DNA of 54,530 nt, from positions 1-54,530 of the forward strand of contig CALMPB010000314.1 of assembly GCA_937871985.1 (NCBI GenBank), given 5' to 3'. The DNA is from an uncultured Burkholderiaceae bacterium (GTDB taxonomy: Bacteria > Pseudomonadota > Gammaproteobacteria > Burkholderiales > Burkholderiaceae). The notes under the pieces are model-generated. The model was given only the letters and a program-made list of their open reading frames with translations. It was not told the DNA's origin and made no database searches. This document shows, piece by piece, positions 34,781-44,488 of this stretch. Made by a program: the position numbers and the translations under genes. Positions within the stretch are counted from its first letter, which is position 1; the number at the start of each line of letters is the position of its first letter.

Positions 34781-35476
34781 TTAGCTGTGCTGTTTTTTAC
34801 GCGAAGCGTCGATGCCCAGTTGCTTGAGCTTGCGATAAAGATGGGTACGCTCCAGGCCGGTTTTTTCCGACACGCGCGTCATGCTGTGATTTTCGCGGCC
34901 CAGATGGTATTCGAAATAAATACGTTCGAATTCGTCGCGCGCATCGCGCAAGGGCTGATCGAGCGCAATGCCGCCAAGCAGGGAGTTGTTGGGTTCGGGC
35001 ACCGCGGGAGCCGCGGCTACTGCCGCCGCCGGCGCCGCGACGGGAACGGTAGTGAGCGGCTGGCCATGTTCGGGATGGCGTTCGGGCGAGCGCGCCGCCG
35101 TGGAAGGAACCACCGGGCGAGCCAGGCCCGCCGCAATCGTCTTGAGCAGCTTTTGCAAGGTAATGGGCTTTTCAAGGAAGTCGACCGCGCCGATACGCGT
35201 GGCCTCGACCGCGGTATCGACCGTGGCATGCCCGCTCATCATGATGACGGGCATGTCGAGCAGGCCCTGCGACCCCCACTCCTTGAGCAGGCTGACTCCG
35301 TCGGTATCGGGCATCCATATGTCGAGCAGGACGAGGTCGGGCCTGGCACGCAGCCGCGCGGCGCGGGCTTGCGCCGCGTTTTCCGCGAGCTCCACCGTGT
35401 GGCCTTCGTCGTAAAGAATTTCAGACAAAAGCTCGCGAATGCCTATCTCATCATCAACAACCAGGATTCTGGCCAT
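34781..35476 (-). CDS. NtrX-like response regulator lacking the sigma-54 AAA+ domain
   Basis: A 231-residue regulator encoded directly after ntrY. The receiver (about 1-120) starts MARILVVDDEIGIRELLSEIL and has the phospho-acceptor D52 in LLDIWMPDTDG, S81 and K103 in FLEKPITL. It resembles NtrX. The C-terminus (about 170-231) ends in a Fis-type helix-turn-helix, SEKTGLERTHLYRKLKQLG. Canonical NtrX is about 450 residues with an AAA+ domain carrying GAFTGA; here that domain is absent and replaced by a Pro/Ala-rich linker (about 125-165). It should therefore bind DNA without activating sigma-54 promoters, like RegA/ActR-type regulators. No frameshift is evident; the frame is continuous. Confidence 0.9.
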   Translation of the reverse strand: MARILVVDDEIGIRELLSEILYDEGHTVELAENAAQARAARLRARPDLVLLDIWMPDTDGVSLLKEWGSQGLLDMPVIMMSGHATVDTAVEATRIGAVDFLEKPITLQKLLKTIAAGLARPVVPSTAARSPERHPEHGQPLTTVPVAAPAAAVAAAPAVPEPNNSLLGGIALDQPLRDARDEFERIYFEYHLGRENHSMTRVSEKTGLERTHLYRKLKQLGIDASRKKQHS

Positions 35477-35486
35477 AAAGCATCAC

Positions 35487-37886
35487 CTATGTTTTTCCCG
35501 CATTATCGTTCCCTTGAGGCTGCGCGTCCAGCGAGGGAGTCGTACCGGCAAGACGTGTGAGGAGTATCGAGATGCGCGCCCCTCCTTCCTTGCCATTTGC
35601 AATATCGATTCGGCCACCGTGCTCCTCGATAATTTTTTTAATGATTGCCAGACCCAGGCCCGTGCCGGTCGCCTTGGTCGTGACATAAGGCTCGAACACG
35701 CGCGACATGACCTGGGACTCGAAGCCCGGACCATTGTCCGAGACAGTCAGGCGCACCGCGTGCGATCCATTTTCATCTTCGATGCTGGAGTTGGTAAGTT
35801 TAGTCTTTACATAAATTCTTGCATCGTCCAGCGCCTGATTTTGTGTTGCCGCATCACGCGCATTGGCCAGCAGATTATGGATGACCTGCCGCAACTGCGT
35901 GGGGTCGCCTTCGATCTGCGGCAGCCCGGCATCGAGACTTACTTCTATTTTGACACTATGTTGGTCATCGCGCACGGTGCCCTCGACGGGATCCCAGCCA
36001 TACAGCGTCAGGACGTCGGCGATAAGCGTATTGATGTCGACGGCCTGCATCTGCGCCGGCGGCGTGCGCGCGTACTCGCGGAAGTCGTCCACCATGTGCT
36101 TGAGCGACGCCACCTGGTTCACGATGGTGTTGGTCGAACGCTTGAGCATGGCCGCATCCGCCTCGTTCAGCCTGTCGGCAAGCTTCATGGCCAGACGCTC
36201 GGCCGACAATTGTATGGGCGTGAGCGGGTTCTTGATTTCATGAGCCAGGCGGCGCGCCACCTCGCCCCAGGCCACCGTGCGGCTGGCCGAGATGACTTCG
36301 CTGATGTCGTCGAACACCACCAGGTAGCCATTACCCCGGCCATCCACGCTAAGGTGAGTGCCGCGCGCCAGCAAGGTGACCGTATTTTTCTTGGTTTCGT
36401 TGTCGGTGGCCGCCTCGACCTCCAGCTCGAACTGCTGCTGCCAATAAGGCCGCTCGGATCCCACGGCGGCATGGGCGGCGAAAGCGTGGCGTATGAGCTG
36501 GGCCAGCTTGAAGGCGCTGTCCACGGTTTCAAGCGGCCGCCCTTTTACCGAGCGCAGGTCGGCGCGCAAAATGGACTGCGCGCCTTGGTTGAACATGTTC
36601 ACCCGGAAGCCTTCGTCGAACACCAGAACGCCCGAGGACAGATTGCTGAGCACAGACTCCAGATACACATTGGAACGCTCGAGCTGCAGGCGGTTGTTCT
36701 CGACCATGTGGCGGGCTTCGTCGAGCTGGCGCGTCATGGCATTGAACGAACGCGTAAGCTGGCCTACCTCGTCGCGCTCGGGCGGCTCGGGCAAAGGCCG
36801 GTAATCGCCCACCCCCACCGCCTGGGTTCCCGCCGCCAACGTCAGCAAAGGGCGCACCAGGCGGCGCGACAGCGCCAATGCCACGACAATGGCGGCGAAT
36901 ACCGCCAGGATCAACGCCAGGGTAAGCGTTATGCCATACAGCTTGCGCAACCCCTGGCGCGACAAGGCCAGTTCCTGGTAGTCGCGAAACCCCTGCTGCA
37001 CCTGATTGGCATTGCGCGCGATCTGCTCGGGCACGGGTTCGACGACCTGCAGCCAGCGCGTATCGGGCGACACGCCCAGCGCCGACGAAGTGCGGTCAAG
37101 AATATTGATGGGCACGACCACGCGCAGATGCAGCCCGGTTGTCGCCGACGGCTCGCTGGCGCGCTTCTTGCCGCCGCCCACATCGGCCTCGTCGGTTTCC
37201 GCCGCCGAATAGGCCCGCGAAACGCGCAATTGATTCAACACATGGGGCGGCGGCACGTCGGGAATCAACTGGCTGTAGCTGGCAGTGGAAAAGGCGATGA
37301 GGCGGCCGTTGCCGCTGAACACCATGGCCTCGGCCACGCCGCTGGATTCGCGCAGGCGGGTGATGGCCACCGCCATGTCGGCGTCGCTGGTGTTGGCCAG
37401 CTTGCCGGAGATATCGCGCGCTCGCGCGTTCAGGTCGTTCAACTGGTTGTCCAGCGCCGCCCGCCCCAGATTGAGCCCGGCCTCCAGCGCGGTATCGACC
37501 CGCACGTTGAACCATGACTCGATGGAGCGCGACATGAACTGCACCGACAAGACATAGATAAGCGCGCCCGGCAGCACGCCGATAAGGGCGAACGACAAGG
37601 CGAAGCGCGCCGTCAGCCGCGCGCCGAACTGGCGCCGCCGCAACTGGCGAACCAGGCGGGCGGCCAGCACCACCACCCAGAAGATCAGCGTAATGGCGAA
37701 GACGCCGTTCAACAGCAGCAGGACGTCGTACTGCTGCGCATAGCGCGAAGCGTTTCCGGTGGACCACACCAGCAGGGCCAGCAGCGCCAGGGCGCTGATG
37801 ACCGCAGCGCCCAGCGCAATGCGCAGCCCCCATCTCAGGATGGATCGCGAGTGCCGTTGGAGATTGAAAATGAGAAATCTTTCCAT
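35487..37886 (-). CDS. ntrY: NtrY-like membrane sensor histidine kinase
   Basis: A 799-residue sensor kinase paired with the NtrX-like regulator 10 bp downstream. Several N-terminal transmembrane segments (within about 18-125) are followed by a periplasmic region and another membrane helix (about 325-345). Next come HAMP (about 345-400), PAS (about 410-520) and HisKA with H549 in RRLAHEIKNPLTPIQLSAERL. The ATPase has NLLANARDAA, DNGPGF and TGLGLAIIKKI. NtrY kinases respond to nitrogen or redox status in other bacteria. The gene starts 52 bp inside the end of the upstream DUF4390 gene, so translation is probably coupled. All kinase motifs are intact. Confidence 0.92.
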   Translation of the reverse strand: MERFLIFNLQRHSRSILRWGLRIALGAAVISALALLALLVWSTGNASRYAQQYDVLLLLNGVFAITLIFWVVVLAARLVRQLRRRQFGARLTARFALSFALIGVLPGALIYVLSVQFMSRSIESWFNVRVDTALEAGLNLGRAALDNQLNDLNARARDISGKLANTSDADMAVAITRLRESSGVAEAMVFSGNGRLIAFSTASYSQLIPDVPPPHVLNQLRVSRAYSAAETDEADVGGGKKRASEPSATTGLHLRVVVPINILDRTSSALGVSPDTRWLQVVEPVPEQIARNANQVQQGFRDYQELALSRQGLRKLYGITLTLALILAVFAAIVVALALSRRLVRPLLTLAAGTQAVGVGDYRPLPEPPERDEVGQLTRSFNAMTRQLDEARHMVENNRLQLERSNVYLESVLSNLSSGVLVFDEGFRVNMFNQGAQSILRADLRSVKGRPLETVDSAFKLAQLIRHAFAAHAAVGSERPYWQQQFELEVEAATDNETKKNTVTLLARGTHLSVDGRGNGYLVVFDDISEVISASRTVAWGEVARRLAHEIKNPLTPIQLSAERLAMKLADRLNEADAAMLKRSTNTIVNQVASLKHMVDDFREYARTPPAQMQAVDINTLIADVLTLYGWDPVEGTVRDDQHSVKIEVSLDAGLPQIEGDPTQLRQVIHNLLANARDAATQNQALDDARIYVKTKLTNSSIEDENGSHAVRLTVSDNGPGFESQVMSRVFEPYVTTKATGTGLGLAIIKKIIEEHGGRIDIANGKEGGARISILLTRLAGTTPSLDAQPQGNDNAGKT

Positions 37887-38419
37887 GGTGTAGCCAGGGA
37901 CCAGGCCTTGCTGTTATAGGCATCGATCTGGAAGGGCCGCGGCAAGCGCGAAGTATCCAGCCGTACGCGAATACGGCCGTCGTATTGTTCCCCGGCGTCC
38001 AGGTCGGCCACGTCGGCAACCGCCCAGCCCCGGATATTGCGAATGGGCGTCAAGGCATCGTCGAACGACGCCTCCGGCAGGGAAAGCTCGCCGGTTCCCA
38101 CGCGCCACTGGCGCGTCAAGGCGTTGTAGACCACGCGCCAGCTTTGGTGTTCGTCGACCAGAACCCGGTCGAACCACCACCAGCGCTTGGAAACGACCTC
38201 GACATCGACGGTGAAGTAAATGGGCACGCCCTTTTGAGCCGCATTGCGCAGTTCGGAACTGACCTCGAAATCGACATCGGCGTCGATATACAGCTTGCCG
38301 TCGCGCACGACGGGATCGACGCGGGTGACCTGTTCAGGGTCGACCTGCGCCATGACGCCTCCCGCCGAAAAGGCGAGAAACACGCACAGCAAGAGGGAAA
38401 GCCACCTTCGCGCGGTCAT
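37835..38419 (-). CDS. DUF4390 secreted protein
   Basis: A 194-residue protein with a signal peptide (about 1-24, ending near GGVMA). The mature domain matches the DUF4390 type: VDPVVRDGKLYIDADVDFEV, GVPIYFTVDVEVVSKRWWWFDR, SWRVVYNALTRQWRVGTG and a C-terminal RPFQIDAYNSKAWSL. Function is unknown. It lies between rsmB and ntrY on one strand and overlaps ntrY by 52 bp, an association that suggests, but does not prove, a role linked to the NtrY sensor in the periplasm. Confidence 0.82.
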   Translation of the reverse strand: MTARRWLSLLLCVFLAFSAGGVMAQVDPEQVTRVDPVVRDGKLYIDADVDFEVSSELRNAAQKGVPIYFTVDVEVVSKRWWWFDRVLVDEHQSWRVVYNALTRQWRVGTGELSLPEASFDDALTPIRNIRGWAVADVADLDAGEQYDGRIRVRLDTSRLPRPFQIDAYNSKAWSLATPWKDFSFSISNGTRDPS

Positions 38420-38440
38420 AGTGGTTCTATTTTCAACGAC

Positions 38441-39796
38441 TTAGGCCTGTCGAGCAAACAAGGCATAGAAAAACCCATCGCTGGGAAAATCGTGGTCTCC
38501 GGAGCCCGCCGGCAACAACTGGCCGGGCGCGGGCAAACGTACCGCATCGGCATGGCTTTCCAGAAACCGCAAAGCCTGCTGCTCGCCTTCCTGAGGGAAA
38601 ATGGAACACGTAGCATACAACAGGCGGCCTCCCGGCTTCACGGTCTTCCACAAGGCATTGACGATTTTGCGCTGCAAGGCGGCCGTTTTGGCAATGTCGC
38701 CCTCGCGCCTCAGCCAGCGGATATCGGGGTGACGGCGCACGATGCCCGATGCCGTGCAGGGCACGTCGGCCAGCACGGCATCGAAAGGCCGGCCGTCCCA
38801 CCAGGCATCCAGGTCCGATGCATCGGCCGCTTTCAGGACGACGCGCCCGCTGTCCAGGCCCAGCCGCTCAAAATTTTGCTCGACCCGGGCCAGACGGGCC
38901 GCATCGCTGTCGATGGCTGTGAGGTCGATATCGGCCAGCTCGAGCAGATGCGCGGCCTTGCCGCCCGGCGCGCAGCAAGCGTCCAGCACCCGCATGCCCG
39001 AGGCCGGGGCCAGCAGTTCGGCGGCCTTCTGAGCCGAGGCGTCCTGAACCGACCACCAGCCCTGGGCGAAACCCGGTATGGCCTGCACCGGCCGGGAAGC
39101 CGCCAGCGCAATGCCGGACGCGCCGACGGCGCGGCCCTCGATGCCCGCTTCCTCCAGCGCCGCCAATACCTGCACGACCGTCGCCCGGCGCCTGTTGACG
39201 CGCAAGATCATGAGGGCCGGCTGATTGGCCGCCTCGAGCAGCGCCTGCCACGTGTCCGGATACGCCCGGCGCAGTTGCCGGATCCACCAATCGGGATGGT
39301 TCCACCGCGCCTCAGGGTTTTGACGCGCTTGCGCTAAAATGGCGTCTCGTTCCCGCGTAAACCGGCGCAACGTGGCATTGAGCAAACCCTTGTACGAACG
39401 CATCGCCAGCTGGCCGGCCGCCGCGGCAACCGCCTGGTCGACCACGGTATGCACGGCATAAACGGGCCATTCGCGCGGCACGGTTCGTCCGGCCTGCTGT
39501 TCCTGCTCGGCGTCCATGGCGGTTTCCAGCAGTGCCAGCGACACCAGCATCAAGGCGTCGAACCATGGGTTCGGCGGCGTGCGCGCCACCAATTCCTGCT
39601 TGATTTCATGCGCAAGGCCGGCGCAGCGCATGACGTGGAAAGTAATGGCCTGGGTGGCCGCGCGCAATTCAGCCGGCGTGGCCGCCAGGCTTTCCGACAG
39701 CGACCGCCCCTCCTGCACCGCCTGCACATTGCGCGCGCAGGCAAGCATAATGCCGGACAACGGCGAACTTGGCGATCTGGAAGAAGTTGCGGACAC
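38441..39796 (-). CDS. rsmB: 16S rRNA (cytosine967-C5)-methyltransferase RsmB
   Basis: Methylates C967 of 16S rRNA. It has 451 residues from a GTG at 39796. The N-terminal NusB-like RNA-binding domain (about 15-165) is followed by the methyltransferase domain with the SAM motif DACCAPGGKAAHLLELA, VPCTASGIVRRHPDIRWLR carrying one conserved Cys, and YATCSIFPQEGEQQ with the catalytic C397. It is the first gene of the leftward run rsmB-DUF4390-ntrY-ntrX and divergent from rimO. In E. coli rsmB follows def-fmt; here fmt and def are about 2 kb away, separated by rimO and doxX. Confidence 0.94.
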   Translation of the reverse strand: MSATSSRSPSSPLSGIMLACARNVQAVQEGRSLSESLAATPAELRAATQAITFHVMRCAGLAHEIKQELVARTPPNPWFDALMLVSLALLETAMDAEQEQQAGRTVPREWPVYAVHTVVDQAVAAAAGQLAMRSYKGLLNATLRRFTRERDAILAQARQNPEARWNHPDWWIRQLRRAYPDTWQALLEAANQPALMILRVNRRRATVVQVLAALEEAGIEGRAVGASGIALAASRPVQAIPGFAQGWWSVQDASAQKAAELLAPASGMRVLDACCAPGGKAAHLLELADIDLTAIDSDAARLARVEQNFERLGLDSGRVVLKAADASDLDAWWDGRPFDAVLADVPCTASGIVRRHPDIRWLRREGDIAKTAALQRKIVNALWKTVKPGGRLLYATCSIFPQEGEQQALRFLESHADAVRLPAPGQLLPAGSGDHDFPSDGFFYALFARQA

Positions 39797-39930
39797 GGAG
39801 GCTGGCCTGTTTGAGTATTCGTTTTTACATGGACTTTATCATCAATTCGCCCGACCGCCCTGCGGCCAGCCGCCCGAGGCCTTAAAATTTCAGTCTTTAC
39901 CAAGCCTTCTGGCTTAACGAGGTTACCCCC

Positions 39931-41247
<1,317 letters not shown>

Positions 41248-41281
41248 CATAGTTTGTCCGTGCATGGACCGAAGACATAGA

Positions 41282-41287
41282 TATAAT
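41282..41287 (+). promoter_or_regulatory. Candidate -10 box upstream of doxX
   Basis: Consensus TATAAT, 53 bp before the doxX ATG. A perfect TTGACA at 41244-41249 is 32 bp away, too far to pair with it. The motif GACATAG is directly repeated (41246-41252 and 41274-41280), with a GTCC-GTGCAT-GGAC dyad between the copies that could be an operator. Confidence 0.45.
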
Positions 41288-41340
41288 GCGGGCTCCTGAT
41301 CAACTTGGAGCGCCGCGGGGCGCCATGGAGTAAAGCACCT

Positions 41341-41751
41341 ATGTCTTCTTCCACTTGCGACGATTTGGGCAAACTGGTTCTGCGCCTCGTCCTGGGCATT
41401 CTCATCCTGCTGCACGGGCTGGCCAAGCTGCGCTTCGGCATCGGCGGCGTCGAAGGCATGCTCGCCGCGCACGGCATGCCGGCTTTTCTCGCCTGGGGCG
41501 TCTACGTCGGCGAAATCATCGCCCCCATCTTCCTCATCCTGGGCATCTACACCCGGCTCGGCGGCCTGCTGGTCGTCATCAATATGGTGGTGGCCATTTG
41601 CCTGGCCCATACTTCGCAATTGACGAAGCTGGGTAACGCGGGCGGCTGGGCCCTGGAACTGCAAGGCATGTACCTGTTCGGCGCGCTGGCGGTACTGCTG
41701 CTGGGCGCGGGCGCCTACGGCCTGGGCGGAAGAAACGGCCGCTGGAACTAA
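41341..41751 (+). CDS. DoxX-family membrane protein
   Basis: A 136-residue four-helix integral membrane protein of the DoxX/YphA type. The hydrophobic segments are seen as VLRLVLGILILLHGLAKL, ILGIYTRLGGLLVVINMVVAICLA and the C-terminal LFGALAVLLLGAGAYGLGG. The G-x-EGML and GVYVGEIIAPIFLILG segments are typical. DoxX proteins have been tied to redox stress defence in some bacteria, but no specific role can be assigned. It starts at ATG 41341 and is convergent with fmt, with 3 bp between the stops. Confidence 0.83.
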   Translation: MSSSTCDDLGKLVLRLVLGILILLHGLAKLRFGIGGVEGMLAAHGMPAFLAWGVYVGEIIAPIFLILGIYTRLGGLLVVINMVVAICLAHTSQLTKLGNAGGWALELQGMYLFGALAVLLLGAGAYGLGGRNGRWN

Positions 41752-41754
41752 AAA

Positions 41755-42699
41755 CTAAACGGCGGGGCGCCAGCCCTGCACAAAGGCGGAAACGGCTTGC
41801 CGTTTTCCGCCCGCCTTCTGCAACTCCAGCAAACGCAGCACGCCGTCGCCAGTCGCCAGGTCGATGCCTTCGGGACCGGCCGCCAGCACTTGGCCCGGCT
41901 CGCCGCCCGCGGGCTGCGCAAGCGCCTGGGCCGACCATACCTTCACCGCATCGTTCAGCCCCGGCAAACGCACGGTAGCGCCCGGAACGGGGTTGAACGC
42001 GCGAATGCGGCGCGCCAGCACGCTGGCCGGCTGTGAAAGATCGAGCGGCGCCTCGGATTTTTCGAGCTTGGCGGCATAGGTAGCGCCCTCGGCGGGCTGC
42101 GGGCGCGGCGCCAGCGCGCCCTGCTCGCATTGCGCAATGGCCTCCAGGATCGCCTGCGCGCCCACGCCGGCCAGTTCGTCGTGCAGGCTTGCCGCGGTAT
42201 GCTCCGGGCCGACGGACACCACACGCGTCAGCAGCATGTCGCCGGTATCCAGGCCCTCGTCCATCTGCATGATGGTGATGCCTGTTTCGGTATCGCCGGC
42301 CTCGATGGCCCGCTGTATGGGCGCCGCGCCGCGCCAGCGCGGCAGCAGGCTGGCATGGATATTGAAGCAGCCATGACGAGGCAGCGTGAGCACCCATTTG
42401 GGCAGGATCAGCCCATAGGCCGCAACCACCATGAGGTCGGGCGCGGCTTCCTGCAGGGCCTTTCGCGCCTGCGCGGCGTCGTCGGGGTACTTGCCCTCCA
42501 GGCGCAAGCCAAGCGGCTGCATGACCTCGATGCCGGCCGCAACGGCGGCCTGCTTGACGGCGCTGGGGGTGAGCTTAAGGCCGCGCCCGGACGGGCGGTC
42601 GGGCTGGGTAAGCACCAACGGCACCTCGTGGCCCGCGGCAAGAATGGCCTGCAGGGCCAGGCGGGCGAACTCGGGGGTGCCGGCAAAAACAATGCGCAT
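41755..42699 (-). CDS. fmt: Methionyl-tRNA formyltransferase
   Basis: Formylates initiator Met-tRNA using 10-formyltetrahydrofolate. It has 314 residues. The N-terminal formyltransferase domain starts [19 protein letters not shown] and has the catalytic region [22 protein letters not shown] and the aspartate segment [12 protein letters not shown]. The C-terminal OB-like tRNA-binding domain begins near residue 205 ([13 protein letters not shown]). It is encoded 3 bp downstream of def, so def-fmt form an operon, the standard arrangement. Confidence 0.96.
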   Translation of the reverse strand: MRIVFAGTPEFARLALQAILAAGHEVPLVLTQPDRPSGRGLKLTPSAVKQAAVAAGIEVMQPLGLRLEGKYPDDAAQARKALQEAAPDLMVVAAYGLILPKWVLTLPRHGCFNIHASLLPRWRGAAPIQRAIEAGDTETGITIMQMDEGLDTGDMLLTRVVSVGPEHTAASLHDELAGVGAQAILEAIAQCEQGALAPRPQPAEGATYAAKLEKSEAPLDLSQPASVLARRIRAFNPVPGATVRLPGLNDAVKVWSAQALAQPAGGEPGQVLAAGPEGIDLATGDGVLRLLELQKAGGKRQAVSAFVQGWRPAV

Positions 42700-42702
42700 G
42701 GG

Positions 42703-43215
42703 TCAGACGCGCGCGGCTTCGCGTTCTTGCTTGCGGATCTTGGTTTTGATGCGGGTTTGCTTGAGCGGCGACAGGTATTCGACGAACACCTTGCCCAGCA
42801 GATGGTCGAGCTCGTGCTGCACGCACACCGCCAGCAGGCCTTCGGCATCGAACTCGAAGGCCTCGCCTTTTTCGTTGTGCGCCTTGACGTGGATGCGCGC
42901 GGCGCGCTTGACTTCGTCGTAGACGCCGGGAACCGACAGGCAACCTTCTTCGTACACCTGCTGCTCGTCGCTTTTCCAGGTGATTTCGGGATTGATGAGC
43001 ACCAGCAACTGGTTGCTTTCTTCGGAGACGTCGATGACCACGACGCGCTCGTGCACGTCGACCTGGGTGGCGGCCAGCCCCACGCCCGGCGCGGCGTACA
43101 TGGTTTCGGCCATGTTGCGCACCAGCTCGCGGATGCGATCGTCGATAACCTCGACCGGCTTGGCCACTTTGTGCAAGCGCGGATCGGGATAATGCAGGAT
43201 GGGAAGCAAAGCCAT
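42703..43215 (-). CDS. def: Peptide deformylase
   Basis: Metalloenzyme that removes the N-formyl group from nascent proteins. From ATG at 43215 it has 170 residues. The frame continues upstream to 43266, but those residues cover the promoter region and are unlike deformylases. Motif 1 is GVGLAATQ (44-51), motif 2 EEGCLSVP with metal ligand C92, and motif 3 QHELDHLLG with H134, E135 and H138. A TATAAT box on the same strand lies about 32 bp upstream of the start. Confidence 0.96.
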   Translation of the reverse strand: MALLPILHYPDPRLHKVAKPVEVIDDRIRELVRNMAETMYAAPGVGLAATQVDVHERVVVIDVSEESNQLLVLINPEITWKSDEQQVYEEGCLSVPGVYDEVKRAARIHVKAHNEKGEAFEFDAEGLLAVCVQHELDHLLGKVFVEYLSPLKQTRIKTKIRKQEREAARV

Positions 43216-43246
43216 TGGAAATCTGTCCACGAAAACGTCTTTGTCA

Positions 43247-43252
43247 ATTATA
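43247..43252 (-). promoter_or_regulatory. def promoter -10 box within an inverted repeat
   Basis: On the reverse strand the bases read TATAAT, suiting a def-fmt transcript with a leader of about 25 nt. TTGTC (43241-43245) and GACAA (43259-43263) flank it as an inverted repeat. The -35 region at 17 bp is not a good match to TTGACA. Confidence 0.55.
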
Positions 43253-43348
43253 ACAAGGGACAACACGGGAGTTCCCGGCCAAACAACGGTATGACTTTAT
43301 GCCGCACTTGCCGCACGCAAACCTCTTGCGATGTGTCACACTTCGGCC

Positions 43349-44470
43349 ATGTCCGTCCCTTTGCCCTCCGAAGAACTCAGCGCCTGGATCCGCCTGACCC
43401 TGGAACCCGACCTCGGGCCGGCCCAGGCCAGGCTGCTGCTGGCCAGCATCGGCTTGCCGCAAGACATCTACACCATGTCTTCCGCTTCGTTGGCCAAGAT
43501 CCTGCCGCACGACCTGGCCAGGCAATTGTCGCGGCCGGCCAGTGCGCAAATCGAAGAAGCCATCGCACGCACGTTGAAGTGGCTGGACGAACCCGGCCAC
43601 CACCTCGTCACACTGGCCGACCCCGGCTACCCGAAGGCGCTGCTCGACATCCACGATCCTCCCCTGGCTCTTTACGTCAACGGGCGGGTCGAACTCCTCA
43701 ACCGGCCCACCCTGGCCATCGTGGGGGCGCGCAACGCCACGGCCGGGGGCCTGGACAACGCCACCGCCTTCGCCCGCTACCTGGCCGGGCGCAACTGGTG
43801 CATCGCCAGCGGACTGGCCCTGGGCATCGATGCCGCCGCGCACCAGGGGGCTCTTGCCGCGGGGCCGCAAGCGGGCGGCACCATCGCCGTGCTGGGCACG
43901 GGCATCGACCTCATCTACCCGGCCTCAAATCTCGATCTGGCCCGCCGCATCGCAGCGGAAGGCGCCCTGGTGTCGGAGTTTCCGCTGGGCACGCCTTCCA
44001 TCGCCTACCAGTTTCCCAAGCGCAACCGCATTGTGGCGGGCCTGGCCAAGGGCGTGCTAGTGGTGGAAGCGGCCAAGCGCAGCGGCTCGCTCATTACCGC
44101 CAGGCTGGCGGCCGAAATGGGACGCGAAGTCTTCGCCATCCCCGGCTCCATCCATTCTCCGCAATCGCGCGGCTGCCACGCCCTGATCCGCCAGGGCGCC
44201 AAGCTGGTCGAGTCCGGCCAGGACATCGACGAGGAACTCGGCCAGCTTCAGTCAACCCCATCCTTGGCAAGTGTGCGCCCCGAAACGACGGCCCGACGCA
44301 AGCCGCAACATGCCGAACTGCTGGCGGCCCTGGGGTACGACCCGGTACACATCGATACCTTGCAGGCGCGCACGGGCATGGACTGGCCTGTACTCAACAG
44401 CCAACTGCTCGAACTGGAGTTGAGCTCGGCCATCGTGCGCCTGCCCGACGGGCGCTTCCAGCGGCGCTGA
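43349..44470 (+). CDS. dprA: DNA-processing protein DprA (Smf)
   Basis: Loads RecA on incoming single-stranded DNA during natural transformation; also widely conserved in non-competent bacteria. From ATG at 43349 it has 373 residues; an in-frame start at 43331 is possible. An N-terminal helical domain (about 1-75) is followed by the Rossmann-like DprA domain with AIVGARNATAGGLDNA, CIASGLALGIDAAAHQGAL, GTIAVLGTGIDLIYP, FPLGTPSIAYQFPKRNRIVAGLA and GSLITARLAAEMGREVFAIPGSI, given here as segments. A C-terminal winged-helix domain (about 315-373) is present. It is divergent from def, the common dprA/def-fmt association. Confidence 0.94.
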   Translation: MSVPLPSEELSAWIRLTLEPDLGPAQARLLLASIGLPQDIYTMSSASLAKILPHDLARQLSRPASAQIEEAIARTLKWLDEPGHHLVTLADPGYPKALLDIHDPPLALYVNGRVELLNRPTLAIVGARNATAGGLDNATAFARYLAGRNWCIASGLALGIDAAAHQGALAAGPQAGGTIAVLGTGIDLIYPASNLDLARRIAAEGALVSEFPLGTPSIAYQFPKRNRIVAGLAKGVLVVEAAKRSGSLITARLAAEMGREVFAIPGSIHSPQSRGCHALIRQGAKLVESGQDIDEELGQLQSTPSLASVRPETTARRKPQHAELLAALGYDPVHIDTLQARTGMDWPVLNSQLLELELSSAIVRLPDGRFQRR

Positions 44471-44488
44471 TGCAGCCGCGCGCCGCCC

